Assembly (NCBI GenBank): GCA_021793235.1
Contig: JAJYTD010000016.1
Span: 1-64,000 of the forward strand
Reading direction: 5' to 3'
Length of the DNA: 64,000 nt
Source of the DNA: Actinomycetes bacterium
Lineage (GTDB): Bacteria > Actinomycetota > Actinomycetes > Streptosporangiales > Streptosporangiaceae
The translations under genes were made by a program, and so were the position numbers. The notes under the pieces are model-generated. The model was not told the origin of the DNA, made no database searches, and saw only the letters and a program-made list of their open reading frames with translations. Every line of letters starts with the position of its first letter. The first letter of the stretch is position 1. Of this stretch, positions 24,089 through 34,642 are shown one piece after another.

Positions 24089-24148
24089 TCATCATCGTCG
24101 CAGGTACGGGGGTAATCCAGAACAAGGAGGTGCCCACCGGACATGCGA

Positions 24149-24832
24149 TCACGCGTCGTCTTCGCCGGGGCGCACGATGCCCGTCTCGTAGGCGTGCACG
24201 ACCGCCTGTACGCGGTCGCGCAGGCCGAGCTTGGTGAGGACATTGCCGACATGGGTCTTGACCGTTGTCTCGCTGACGACCAGTCGGCGGGCGATCTCGG
24301 CGTTGGACAGTCCGCGCGCCAGCAGCCGCAGGACCTCGCGTTCGCGTTCGGTGAGGTGGTCCAGCCGGGGCGCCGGCTGCTCTCGGGTCGAGGGCAGCAT
24401 GTCGGAGAAGCGGTCGAGCAGCCGTCGGGTGATGGTCGGCGCCACGATGGCGGCGCCTTCGGAGACCACGCGGATCGCTCCGATCAGATCGTCCGGCGGC
24501 ACGTCCTTGAGCAGGAAACCGCTGGCACCCGCGCGTAGTGCCTCCACCACGTATTCGTCCAGGTCGAACGTTGTCAGGACGAGGACACGCACCTCTTGGC
24601 CGGCGTCTTGCGCCCAGCCCAGGATTTCGCGGGTGGCGTCGATGCCGTCCTTGCCCGGCATCCGGATGTCCATCAAGATCACATCGGGCAGTAGCCGCTT
24701 GGTATCGGCGACGGCGCCGTGGCCGTCGGCGGACTCGCCGACCACGGAGATCTCCGGCTCCGATTCCAGGATCAGGCGGAACCCCGTGCGCAGGAGGGGC
24801 TGGTCATCAACGAGAAGAACGCGGATCGGCAT
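24149..24832 (-). CDS. LuxR/NarL-family response regulator
   Basis: A 227-residue response regulator. The receiver domain shows LLVDDQPL, phospho-acceptor Asp in DVILMDIRMPGKDGIDATRE (about residue 54) and Lys in SGFLLKDVPPD. The LuxR helix-turn-helix is at about residues 160-220 (LTEREREVLRLLARGLSNAE, IARRLVVSETTVKTHVGNVL). ATG 24832 gives the standard start MPIRVLLVDDQ and overlaps the 3' end of the cognate kinase gene by 26 nt, so the two are co-expressed. The target genes are unknown; ThrE lies just downstream on the same strand. Confidence 0.93.
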   Translation of the reverse strand: MPIRVLLVDDQPLLRTGFRLILESEPEISVVGESADGHGAVADTKRLLPDVILMDIRMPGKDGIDATREILGWAQDAGQEVRVLVLTTFDLDEYVVEALRAGASGFLLKDVPPDDLIGAIRVVSEGAAIVAPTITRRLLDRFSDMLPSTREQPAPRLDHLTEREREVLRLLARGLSNAEIARRLVVSETTVKTHVGNVLTKLGLRDRVQAVVHAYETGIVRPGEDDA

Positions 24833-26156
24833 GGTCAGATTCTGGCCGATCAGCAGAGTGGCCGGAACGGAAGGCCCGCCCGGCGTCCGCGTTCGGCCCC
24901 GCCCCCGCACGGGGGAGGGGCAGTCGGGCGCGGACGAGGAAACCGCCGCCCTCGCGCGGGCCCGTGTGCAGTTCCCCGCCGAACAGGGAGACGCGTTCGC
25001 GCATCCCCAGCAGGCCGTGTCCGGGCTCGTCTGCGGCGGGTCCTTCGGCGGTTGGTCCCGTGCCGTCGTCCTCGACCGTCAGTACCACGGCGTGCGGGTG
25101 GAAGCGCAGTTCCACCGTCGCGCCGGCCTGCTCCCCGGCATGCTGGAGGACGTTGGTGAGCGATTCCTGCGCGACCCGGTACAGCGTCAGGTCCAGGCCG
25201 GAGGGGAGTTCGACGGAATCGCCCTCAATACGCAGTTCGACCGGCATGCCGGTCGAACTGAGCTGGTGCACCAGGTCGGCCAGCCCGGCCAGGCCGGGCT
25301 GGGGGACGCGGTCGGCGTCCTCGCCTTCCGGCGTCCGCAGCACTCCGACGATCCGCCGCATCTCCGACAGCGCCTGCCGACCGGTCTGCTCGATCTCGAC
25401 CAGCGTCTGCCGGGCGCGTTCGGGGGACCGGTCGATGACGCGGCGCCCCGCGGTCGCCTGCACCGTCATGACACTGACGTGGTGGGCGACGACATCGTGC
25501 AGCTCCCGGGCGATGCGGGAGCGCTCCTCGGCCAGGGCCGCGCGGGCGTGGGCGTCGCGGGCGCGTTCCAGCCGCTCGGCGCGGGCCCGCAGCTCTGCTA
25601 TGTGGAAGGCGCGCATGCGCACTAACCGCCCCACCCACCAGGAAGCGAGGATCCACCCCAGGTAGAAAAGCTGGTCAAGCCATCCCGGGCTTCCCTCAGG
25701 GGAGGAAACAGGAGACAGGGCGGTCGTGCCGATGTCCACCGCGACCCCCAGCCCCAGGCCGGCAAGAGCGCGCGCCAGCGGCAGGTAGCGGCCCACCGAG
25801 TAGGAGGCCACGGCGATACCCAAGGAGGCCGTCCCCCAGACGAACACCCCCGCGTAGTCGCCGGCCAGACCGCCCGCACTGAGGACGACCAGCACGGTGA
25901 AGGGCAGGTAGCGGCGCAGCGCGACCGCCAGGGCCAGGAGCACCCCGGCGACGTGGCCGCCGACCTCGTCCTCCCACAGGCCCGCGGTCGCCGGATCGCC
26001 GGCCATCAGCGGCACCATGGCGCTGTTCATCGAAGCGAGCAGTACGATGATGAGCGCATCGGTGAACCAGGCCGCTCCGGCGCGCGGCAGCCGCCATCCG
26101 CCGGTGCGCTCCTGATCCGGTACCGCATGCTCCCGCACCGCGTGTGTGAGCGTCAC
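24807..26156 (-). CDS. NarL-type sensor histidine kinase
   Basis: A 449-residue membrane histidine kinase. Residues 30-165 hold about four to six hydrophobic segments with short loops, so sensing is probably within the membrane. The HisKA_3 phospho-site is SRIARELHDVVAHHVSVMTV near residue 220. The ATPase has its N box in QESLTNVLQHAGEQAGATVE, and later DDGTG and GHGLLGMRERV. It starts at GTG 26156. It pairs with the overlapping LuxR-type regulator. Signal unknown; similar actinobacterial pairs often respond to cell-envelope stress, which is inference. Confidence 0.92.
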   Translation of the reverse strand: MTLTHAVREHAVPDQERTGGWRLPRAGAAWFTDALIIVLLASMNSAMVPLMAGDPATAGLWEDEVGGHVAGVLLALAVALRRYLPFTVLVVLSAGGLAGDYAGVFVWGTASLGIAVASYSVGRYLPLARALAGLGLGVAVDIGTTALSPVSSPEGSPGWLDQLFYLGWILASWWVGRLVRMRAFHIAELRARAERLERARDAHARAALAEERSRIARELHDVVAHHVSVMTVQATAGRRVIDRSPERARQTLVEIEQTGRQALSEMRRIVGVLRTPEGEDADRVPQPGLAGLADLVHQLSSTGMPVELRIEGDSVELPSGLDLTLYRVAQESLTNVLQHAGEQAGATVELRFHPHAVVLTVEDDGTGPTAEGPAADEPGHGLLGMRERVSLFGGELHTGPREGGGFLVRARLPLPRAGAGPNADAGRAFRSGHSADRPESDHADPRSSR

Positions 26157-26237
26157 GGCTCCACGCTAGAGCCGGATCGGTTCCGCTCCGACCTTCCGCG
26201 GGGGGATCTCGTCTCCTACGCCAGGATGAACGCGTCT

Positions 26238-27041
26238 TCAAGGAGCGGGCAGCGGCGGGGGAGTGCCGCCGAACTCCGGGCACACTTCCTGGTGCTCGCA
26301 CCAGCCGCACAGCTTGCTGCGTCTGGGGCGCCACTGCCCCGAACGCGCGGTCTCCTCGATTCGCCGCCAGATGGACAGGATCTCGGTCTCGGCGGCCAGC
26401 AGCTCGGCCTCGGTGGGCTCATACCAGCGCACCGCTCCGTCCCCCAGGTACATCAGTTGCAGCCGGGTGGGGACCTCCCCGAGTTCGCGCCACAGCATCA
26501 CCGCGTAGAAGAACATCTGGAACCTCGCCTTGTCCTCGAAGCGAGGGTGCGGCGACCGGCCCGTCTTGTAGTCCACGACGCGGATCTGGCCCGCGGGTGC
26601 GACATCGAGCCGGTCGACATAGCCGCGCAGCCGCAGCCCCGACTCCAGGGTGACCTCCAGCCGCATCTCGCGTTCGCGGGGTTCCAGCCACTGCGGCCGC
26701 TCCATCTCGAAGTAGCGGTCGAGCAGCGTGCGCGCCTCCTGCAGCCACGTTGCGACCTCCTCCTCGCCGGAGAAGAGCTCGGCGGCCTCGGGGCGGCTCG
26801 CGCGCAGCTTCTCCCACTGCGGCCGCAGCAGCGACAGAGCGGTGCGCGGCGTCCGGGTCTCGGCGGGCAGCTCGAACAGCCGCTCCAGTACGGAGTGGAC
26901 CAGTATCCCCCGCAGGGCCGCGGCGCTGGGCCGCTCCGGGAGGCGGTCGATGACGCGGAAGCGGAACAGCAGCGGACACTGCAGGAAGTCCGCTGCCCGA
27001 GACGGGGACAGGACCGGGACCAGGGGGCGCGCAGAACTCAT
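26238..27041 (-). CDS. RecB-family (Cas4/AddB-like) nuclease with Fe-S cysteines
   Basis: A 267-residue PD-(D/E)XK exonuclease-like protein. The catalytic block is GYVDRLD followed by IRVVDYKTGRSP, and an upstream His/Glu segment (ALRGILVHSVLERLF) completes the RecB-type active site. One Cys near residue 22 (DFLQCPLLF) and three near the C-terminus (LCGWCEHQEVC) match the four-cysteine Fe-S staple of Cas4 and AddB. It has no helicase domain and is not beside cas genes. M. tuberculosis has a comparable RecB-like gene (Rv2119) near the proteasome locus. It is divergent from the M50 protease gene. Confidence 0.88.
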   Translation of the reverse strand: MSSARPLVPVLSPSRAADFLQCPLLFRFRVIDRLPERPSAAALRGILVHSVLERLFELPAETRTPRTALSLLRPQWEKLRASRPEAAELFSGEEEVATWLQEARTLLDRYFEMERPQWLEPREREMRLEVTLESGLRLRGYVDRLDVAPAGQIRVVDYKTGRSPHPRFEDKARFQMFFYAVMLWRELGEVPTRLQLMYLGDGAVRWYEPTEAELLAAETEILSIWRRIEETARSGQWRPRRSKLCGWCEHQEVCPEFGGTPPPLPAP

Positions 27042-27103
27042 ATGAACAACCTACGGCGGCACGCCGGACCGTGCCGCCGATCCTGAACGCGTAGCCTGAA
27101 AGT

Positions 27104-28270
27104 GTGACCGAACACGGCAGTACGACACCTGGCGGGCCTTCCGGCCCAAGCGGCCGGGAGGCCGGCGGGCCGCGTCCCGGCCTCCTCATGGGGCGTCCCT
27201 TTGGCATTCCGATCTATGTCACCCCCTCCTGGCTGGTCATCGCCGCCATCATCACGGTGCTGTACCAGCCGGTGGTCGACCGGACGCTGGCGCTGGGCGG
27301 GGCCTCCTACCTGGTGGCGTTCGTCTTCGCGGTGCTGCTGTATGTGTCGGTGCTGATCCACGAGCTCGCCCACTCCGTGGTGGCGCGGATGTACGGGCTG
27401 CCGGTCCGCCGGATCACCCTCTACATGCTCGGCGGAGTCTCCGAGATCGAACGCGAGGCGCCCACCCCCGGCCGGGAGTTCTGGATCGCCTTCTCCGGTC
27501 CGCTGCTGTCGCTGGTGCTGGCCGTGCTGGGGTTCTTCGCCTACGGGTTCGTCGACCCGTTCACCGTCGCCGGGGTCCTCATCTGGCAGCTGTGGGCGGC
27601 CAACCTGGTGGTCGGCGTGTTCAACCTGCTGCCCGGCCTGCCGCTGGACGGCGGGCGGCTGGTGCGCGCTGCGGTGTGGGGGCTTACGCGCAAACCCGCC
27701 ACCGGGACCGCCGTGGCCGCCTGGGGCGGCCGTATCCTCGCGGTGCTCGTTGTGGCGCTGCCGCTGCTGTACTCCTGGGGCCTGGGCGCCTCCCCGAGCA
27801 TTTTCGCGATCCTGTGGGCGGTGCTGCTGGCTGCGTTCATCTGGATGGGCGCCGGATCGGCGCTGCGCACCGCACGGATCCGCGAGCGCATTCCCCAGTT
27901 GCGGGCGCGGGTGCTGGCGCGCCGGGCCGTGCCGGTTCCCTCCGATACCTCGGTGGCCGAGGCCGGCCGCCGTATGGCCGAGGCCGACGCCGGCGCGATC
28001 CTGGTCGTCGACGCCGCGGGCACTCCCACCTCGATCGTGGACCAGGCCGCGGCCGCGGCCGTTCCGACAAGCCGGCGCCCCTGGATGCCGGTCGGGAGTG
28101 TGGCCCGTGCCATCACCCCGGGTACCGTGGTCGGTGCCGATCTGGACGGCGAGGACCTGCTGGAGGCGCTGCGTCGGCATCCGCTACCGGAGTACCTGCT
28201 GGTCGAGTCCGACGGCTCGGTGTACGGCGTGCTGCGCACCGCCGACGTCAACGCCGCCTTCTCCGGATAG
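27104..28270 (+). CDS. Site-2 (M50) intramembrane metalloprotease with CBS region
   Basis: A 388-residue membrane protease. The zinc motif HELAH lies in the third hydrophobic segment (LIHELAHSVVARMYG, residues 85-100). The second metal-binding site is NLLPGLPLDGGRLVRAA near residue 180. About six membrane segments are followed by a cytosolic pair of CBS-like motifs from residue 285 (VPVPSDTSVAEAGRRMAEAD, YLLVESDGSVYGVLRTADV). This is the Rip3-like arrangement. GTG 27104 has no ribosome-binding site and a TAGCCT box 7 nt upstream, so the transcript may be leaderless. Likely role: regulated cleavage of membrane-bound anti-sigma factors; substrate unknown. Confidence 0.9.
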   Translation: MTEHGSTTPGGPSGPSGREAGGPRPGLLMGRPFGIPIYVTPSWLVIAAIITVLYQPVVDRTLALGGASYLVAFVFAVLLYVSVLIHELAHSVVARMYGLPVRRITLYMLGGVSEIEREAPTPGREFWIAFSGPLLSLVLAVLGFFAYGFVDPFTVAGVLIWQLWAANLVVGVFNLLPGLPLDGGRLVRAAVWGLTRKPATGTAVAAWGGRILAVLVVALPLLYSWGLGASPSIFAILWAVLLAAFIWMGAGSALRTARIRERIPQLRARVLARRAVPVPSDTSVAEAGRRMAEADAGAILVVDAAGTPTSIVDQAAAAAVPTSRRPWMPVGSVARAITPGTVVGADLDGEDLLEALRRHPLPEYLLVESDGSVYGVLRTADVNAAFSG

Positions 28271-28288
28271 CCGCCCCCGTGCCCGGCC

Positions 28289-28762
28289 TCACCGCCGGGC
28301 GCCCTCGGGCCAGATCACCACGATCGGGCGCTGCTGTTCGCGTGCGTAGCCGACGATGTCGGCGGTTCCGCCCGGCCCGCGTGCGGGTCGACCGTCCCAT
28401 ACGGCGACGAGTTCGTCGCAGTGGTCCACCATGTACCGCCCCGCGTCCATGTGCGCGGACGAGGTCGACTCCACATAGGGGAGCCGGTGCACCAGCACCG
28501 CCGCCGCCAGCAGCTCGTCGTAGACCGGGCGGTGCGGAGAGGACAGGGCGCCGCGGTAGCCCTCGGCGGGTACGACCGCCTCCAAGGGCGCCCCCGCGTC
28601 CACGACCGCGCGGGCGAAGACCGTGTCGGCACCGTCGGCCAGGCAGGACAGCCCCACCACGGCGGCGCCGAGCGGGCCGATATGGGCGCGGACCGCGATA
28701 TCGACGGCCCGTTCCACGTCGGTGCTCAACCCGCGGTGTCCGGTGATCGCAATGCGTCGCAC
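28289..28762 (-). CDS. SLOG-superfamily-like nucleotide-binding protein
   Basis: A 157-residue Rossmann-type protein. ITGHRGL at the N-terminus, GLSCLADGADTVFARAVVDA and VPAEGYR in the middle and DHCDELVAVWDG near the end follow the order seen in SLOG/YpsA/LOG-like proteins that bind nucleotides or their derivatives. No membrane segment. It starts at GTG 28762, downstream of the XRE-TPR regulator gene on the same strand with a 52-nt gap. Function unknown; SLOG domains often act in nucleotide signalling. Confidence 0.7.
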   Translation of the reverse strand: MRRIAITGHRGLSTDVERAVDIAVRAHIGPLGAAVVGLSCLADGADTVFARAVVDAGAPLEAVVPAEGYRGALSSPHRPVYDELLAAAVLVHRLPYVESTSSAHMDAGRYMVDHCDELVAVWDGRPARGPGGTADIVGYAREQQRPIVVIWPEGARR

Positions 28763-28814
28763 AGTGCTGCTCCCTCCCCCTCACGGCGCCCGAGTGGCGG
28801 GCCTGCACAAAGGC

Positions 28815-30074
28815 CTACCCGCTGAGCGCCGTTGCCAGATGCTCGTCGAACTCCATTACGCAGCGGGCGTTCGGCCCGCGGTAGCCGCGGCGGAACCGGC
28901 GCACCCGGCTGATCACCTTCTCGGAGCGGAGCCGAATACCGGCACTCAGCGCCTCCGCGGCCAGTCGGAACGCCTCGTCGACGTCGCCGGCCTCGGAGTA
29001 CGCCGACGCCAGCTCCGCCATGAGCACAGCGGACTGCTTGGCGGAGGGCCGGGCGCCGCTGAACGCCTCGGCGAAAGCGGTGCGCGCCTCGTGCGGCCGG
29101 TGCAGCCGGACTCCGGCCAGCGCCCGGTAGGCGGCGACCTTCGCGTCGTCGAAGGCGAATACCCACGGCCACGGCGGTTCGGCGTTCTCGTAGCGGGCCA
29201 CTTCGTCTTCAGCAGCGCGGAACTCCTGCGCCGCGCTGTTCCCATGGCCCAGCGTTGCGTGGGCCAGTGCGCGCACGCAGGCGGCCCATGCCAGGGCGGT
29301 GGGGTGGGCTCCGCTGCTCAGCCGCCGTCCGGCCCCGCAGGCCAGGCCGAGTCCCGACTCCGGGTCGTCGGTGTCGATCTCCAAGGCCGCGAGGCTGCCG
29401 AGCATGTAGGCGTCGAGCAGCCGGTCGCCCGCCTGGCGGGCGCGCTCGACGGCGCTGCGGTAGTAGCCGCGGGCCGATCCGGTATCGCCCATGTCGGCGT
29501 GCAGCCACGCGGCGAAACCCGCGGCTTCGCTCGCCGCCGCAGCGATGCTCGGGGCGAACGGGGTGTGCCGGGCCCGGGCCAGCGTCGCGCCGGTCAGCTC
29601 AGCGTGGGCGACGGCGCCTGCGGCCAGGTCGCGCGCCGGTAGCAGGGCGTCCAGCCGCCGCTGCCCGCCGGTGATGGCGCGCAGTGTCGGTGCGGTCGCC
29701 TCGTCGATGTCTCCTGCCGTCGACACGGCCGGCAGCGCCAGAGCCGCCGCGGCGACGGCCACATCTCTGCGTCGCGCGGGATCCGACCCTTTGCCCGCAA
29801 CCGTGGAATTCGTGAATCGGAGCAGGTGGATCGGGATGGCCAGGCGCAACGCCAGCTCGCGGACCTGATCGATGGTGAGTGACTGCTGCCCGTTCACGAC
29901 CCGGGAGACCCAGCTCTGCGAATAGCCCACGGCGCGGGCCAACTCTCCTTGGGACCATCCCCGGGCCGTTTGCACGCCTTTGATGAGCGCGGCCATGTCG
30001 CATGTGGCCAGAGCGGCCGCCATGGCAGGACGCGACCAGAATTCCAGCGGCAGTACACCATCACGTCGGGGCAT
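28815..30074 (-). CDS. XRE-family regulator with TPR-like C-terminus
   Basis: A 419-residue regulator. An XRE helix-turn-helix spans about residues 27-85 (ARGWSQGELARAVGYSQSWV, SRVVNGQQSLTIDQVRELAL), then a long alpha-helical repeat region of TPR type (for example SARGYYRSAVERARQAGDRL, AELASAYSEAGDVDEAFRLA). Such regulators in actinobacteria typically sense a small protein or peptide. It starts at ATG 30074 and is divergent from a 125-residue gene 164 nt away, a natural target pair. The SLOG-like gene lies downstream. Confidence 0.85.
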   Translation of the reverse strand: MPRRDGVLPLEFWSRPAMAAALATCDMAALIKGVQTARGWSQGELARAVGYSQSWVSRVVNGQQSLTIDQVRELALRLAIPIHLLRFTNSTVAGKGSDPARRRDVAVAAAALALPAVSTAGDIDEATAPTLRAITGGQRRLDALLPARDLAAGAVAHAELTGATLARARHTPFAPSIAAAASEAAGFAAWLHADMGDTGSARGYYRSAVERARQAGDRLLDAYMLGSLAALEIDTDDPESGLGLACGAGRRLSSGAHPTALAWAACVRALAHATLGHGNSAAQEFRAAEDEVARYENAEPPWPWVFAFDDAKVAAYRALAGVRLHRPHEARTAFAEAFSGARPSAKQSAVLMAELASAYSEAGDVDEAFRLAAEALSAGIRLRSEKVISRVRRFRRGYRGPNARCVMEFDEHLATALSG

Positions 30075-30238
30075 GAACCTAGGTTAGAGTTGCCCCCTGG
30101 CCCCGGTTGCTATGTGTGAAAGAAATGGCGCTATGCGTAGCATGTGTGCGGGGTTTTCGACGTGGTCGGCCGCTGGTGCGGTCAAGAGGCCAAAGTCCCC
30201 GTAGTGCTGGGAATTCTCCAGAGAGGCAAGGAGTGCAG

Positions 30239-30616
30239 ATGACCGTGCAGACCCCTCCACCGGGTAGCCCGACCATGGCCGAAAGTGGCCAGTGGCTTGA
30301 CGGTGACGCGGTCGACACGGCCTGGCTGCGAGCGCTCAGCGGACTCACCGCGGAACTGCGTTCCTGTGGTCTGGAGGCCCGCATGGACGGGGCCATCGGC
30401 GCCGTCGACGCGGTCGCCTACGTTCCCGCCCAGCGCACCCAGCGCGCGGTGCTGCGCCCACACCGAGGCCGCCTGTGGTGGTGGCTGCGGTGGACCGGCG
30501 ACACCTCCGCCAACACCCCCCGCCACACGCCGCTGGCGCCGGCAGCCGATACCTCCGGCGCCGCCCGGCGCATCGTCGGCGTCCTCGGCCCCGCGGACCG
30601 CGGCCGGTCCGACTGA
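30239..30616 (+). CDS. Small protein divergent from the XRE-TPR regulator
   Basis: A 125-residue hydrophilic protein beginning MTVQTPPPGSPTMAESGQWL at ATG 30239 with AGGCAAGGAG 5 nt upstream. A central part (AELRSCGLEARMDGAIGAVD) looks helical, and RGRLWWWLRWTG is a striking aromatic patch. No family recognised. By layout it is likely controlled by the divergent XRE regulator; whether it is also that regulator's ligand cannot be told. Confidence 0.65.
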   Translation: MTVQTPPPGSPTMAESGQWLDGDAVDTAWLRALSGLTAELRSCGLEARMDGAIGAVDAVAYVPAQRTQRAVLRPHRGRLWWWLRWTGDTSANTPRHTPLAPAADTSGAARRIVGVLGPADRGRSD

Positions 30617-30643
30617 GAGGCCGCAGCAGGAGCGCCGGCGGAC

Positions 30644-32544
<1,901 letters not shown>

Positions 32545-32645
32545 GGGCCGCGGCGCGGCCTGGGCGCCAACGTTACTTTCTCATTACGCCCCGTGCGTCC
32601 TTACCAGGCTGACCTAGGGATATACAAGATCGAAAAGTGAGTCCT

Positions 32646-32676
32646 TTGACACTCAGGGCGCCTTGGAGGTTAGGAA
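32646..32676 (+). promoter_or_regulatory. Candidate promoter of the ARC ATPase gene
   Basis: TTGACA at 32646-32651 is a consensus -35. TAGGAA at 32671-32676, 19 nt downstream, is a fair -10. It lies in the only AT-rich stretch between trmI and the ATPase gene. The spacer is one to two bases longer than ideal. Confidence 0.4.
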
Positions 32677-32733
32677 TAGTCCATGGGTAGGTAGGGTCTC
32701 CAGTAGTCGTCCTCTTATAGGGAGGTGGCGGAC

Positions 32734-34494
32734 GTGGCCGATCGCGACAACGAGCGTCGAGAGGAGCGCGACCGCGAGGTCGCGGAACTCACAGCTCAGG
32801 TCTCCTATTTGGAAAAGGAACTCAGCGTAGTCCGGCGCAAGCTAGCCGATTCCCCCCGCCATGTGCGGCTGCTCGAAGACCGCCTCCGCGAGGCGCAGGC
32901 CAGTCTCGCCGCGGCCAACGGGCAGAACGAGCGGCTGGTGGCGACTCTGAAGGAGGCCCGCGAGCAGATCGTGACGCTCAAAGAAGAGGTCGACCGGCTG
33001 GCGCAGCCGCCGTCCGGGTTCGGCGTCTTCTTGGCGGCACGCGACGACGGCACCGTCGAGATCTTCACCAACGGCCGCAAGATGCGCGTCAACGTCTCTC
33101 CCTCGGTCGACACCGAGGAGCTGCGCCCCGGCCAGGAGGTCATGCTCAACGAGGCGTTCAACGTCGTCGAGGCGCAGTCGTTCGAAACCGTCGGCGAGGT
33201 CGTCATGCTCAAGGAGTTCCTTGAGGGCGGCGACCGCGCGCTGGTCATCTCCAACCACGACGAAGAGAAGATCGTGCGGCTCGCCGAGCCGCTGCGCGAC
33301 CAACCGGTCCGCCCGGGCGACTCCCTGCTGCTGGAACCGCGATCCGGCTACGTCTACGAGCGCATTCCCAAATCCGAGGTCGAAGAGCTGATCCTCGAAG
33401 AGGTCCCCGACATCGACTACACCGACATCGGAGGCCTGAACGGGCAGATCGAGATGATCCGCGACGCGGTCGAGCTGCCCTACCTGCACAAGGACCTGTT
33501 CTACGAGCACCAGCTGCGCCCCCCCAAAGGAGTGCTGCTCTACGGCCCCCCCGGATGCGGCAAGACCCTCATCGCCAAGGCCGTCGCCAACTCGCTGGCC
33601 AAGCAGGTCGCCCAGAAGACCGGTCACGATGTCGGCAAGAGCTTCTTCCTCAACATCAAGGGCCCGGAGCTGCTGAACAAGTACGTCGGTGAAACCGAGC
33701 GCCACATCCGGCTGGTGTTCCAGCGCGCCCGGGAGAAGGCCGACGAAGGCACCCCGGTCATCGTGTTCTTCGACGAGATGGACTCGATCTTCCGCACCCG
33801 CGGCTCGGGTGTGTCCAGCGACGTGGAGAACACGATCGTGCCTCAGCTCCTCAGTGAGATCGACGGGGTCGAAGGGCTGGAGAACGTCATCGTGATCGGC
33901 GCCTCCAACCGCGAGGACATGATCGACCCCGCGATCCTGCGCCCGGGACGGCTCGACGTCAAGATCAAGATCGAGCGCCCCGACGCCGAGGCGGCACGGG
34001 ACATCTTCGCCAAGTACATCACCGCTGCCCTGCCGCTGCACGACGAGGACCTGGCCGAGCACGGCGGCTCCGCCCAGGCCACCGTCGACGCGATGATCCA
34101 GCGGGTCGTCGAGCGCATGTACGGCGAGACCGAGGAGAACCGGTTCCTGGAGGTCACCTATGCCAACGGTGACAAGGAGGTCCTCTACTTCAAGGACTTC
34201 AACTCCGGGGCGATGATCGAGAACATCGTCGGCCGGGCCAAGAAGATGGCCATCAAGGACTACATCGACCACAGGTCCCGGGGTATCCGGGTGTCCCACC
34301 TGATGCAGGCCTGCGTCGACGAGTTCAGCGAGAACGAGGACCTGCCCAACACCACCAACCCTGACGACTGGGCGCGGATCTCCGGTAAGAAGGGCGAGCG
34401 GATCGTCTACATCCGCACCCTGGTCTCGGGCAAGAAGGGCGCCGACTCCGGCCGCTCCATCGACACTGTGGCCAACACCGGACAGTACCTGTAG
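32734..34494 (+). CDS. arc: Proteasome-associated AAA ATPase (ARC/Mpa)
   Basis: A 586-residue AAA unfoldase that recognises Pup on tagged proteins and feeds them into the 20S core. Order: N-terminal coiled coil (about residues 5-85) that binds Pup; OB-fold inter-domain (85-220); AAA domain with Walker A GPPGCGKT (271-278), Walker [10 protein letters not shown] (about 343-351) and the arginine finger region RPGRLDVKI. The C-terminus QYL is the HbYX-like motif that docks on the proteasome. GTG 32734 is preferred over GTG 32725 because TAGGGAGG (32717-32724) is then properly spaced. A 9-bp hairpin follows. Confidence 0.97.
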   Translation: MADRDNERREERDREVAELTAQVSYLEKELSVVRRKLADSPRHVRLLEDRLREAQASLAAANGQNERLVATLKEAREQIVTLKEEVDRLAQPPSGFGVFLAARDDGTVEIFTNGRKMRVNVSPSVDTEELRPGQEVMLNEAFNVVEAQSFETVGEVVMLKEFLEGGDRALVISNHDEEKIVRLAEPLRDQPVRPGDSLLLEPRSGYVYERIPKSEVEELILEEVPDIDYTDIGGLNGQIEMIRDAVELPYLHKDLFYEHQLRPPKGVLLYGPPGCGKTLIAKAVANSLAKQVAQKTGHDVGKSFFLNIKGPELLNKYVGETERHIRLVFQRAREKADEGTPVIVFFDEMDSIFRTRGSGVSSDVENTIVPQLLSEIDGVEGLENVIVIGASNREDMIDPAILRPGRLDVKIKIERPDAEAARDIFAKYITAALPLHDEDLAEHGGSAQATVDAMIQRVVERMYGETEENRFLEVTYANGDKEVLYFKDFNSGAMIENIVGRAKKMAIKDYIDHRSRGIRVSHLMQACVDEFSENEDLPNTTNPDDWARISGKKGERIVYIRTLVSGKKGADSGRSIDTVANTGQYL

Positions 34495-34507
34495 CGAGCG
34501 CTGTTCA

Positions 34508-34538
34508 ACGGGACCCGTCGAGGGCCGGCGGGTCCCGT
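34508..34538 (+). terminator. 9-bp stem terminator after arc
   Basis: ACGGGACCC (34508-34516) pairs with GGGTCCCGT (34530-34538) around 13 nt. It separates the ATPase gene from dop. Confidence 0.6.
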
Positions 34539-34642
34539 CGGGCTGCGCCCGACCACGCGGCCGCGCCCATCAGACGGTGACCGTTGAGCCACAATTCGCG
34601 ACAGTGCGTTCAAGAAGGCGCGGCGGTGGATAACCTTCCATC

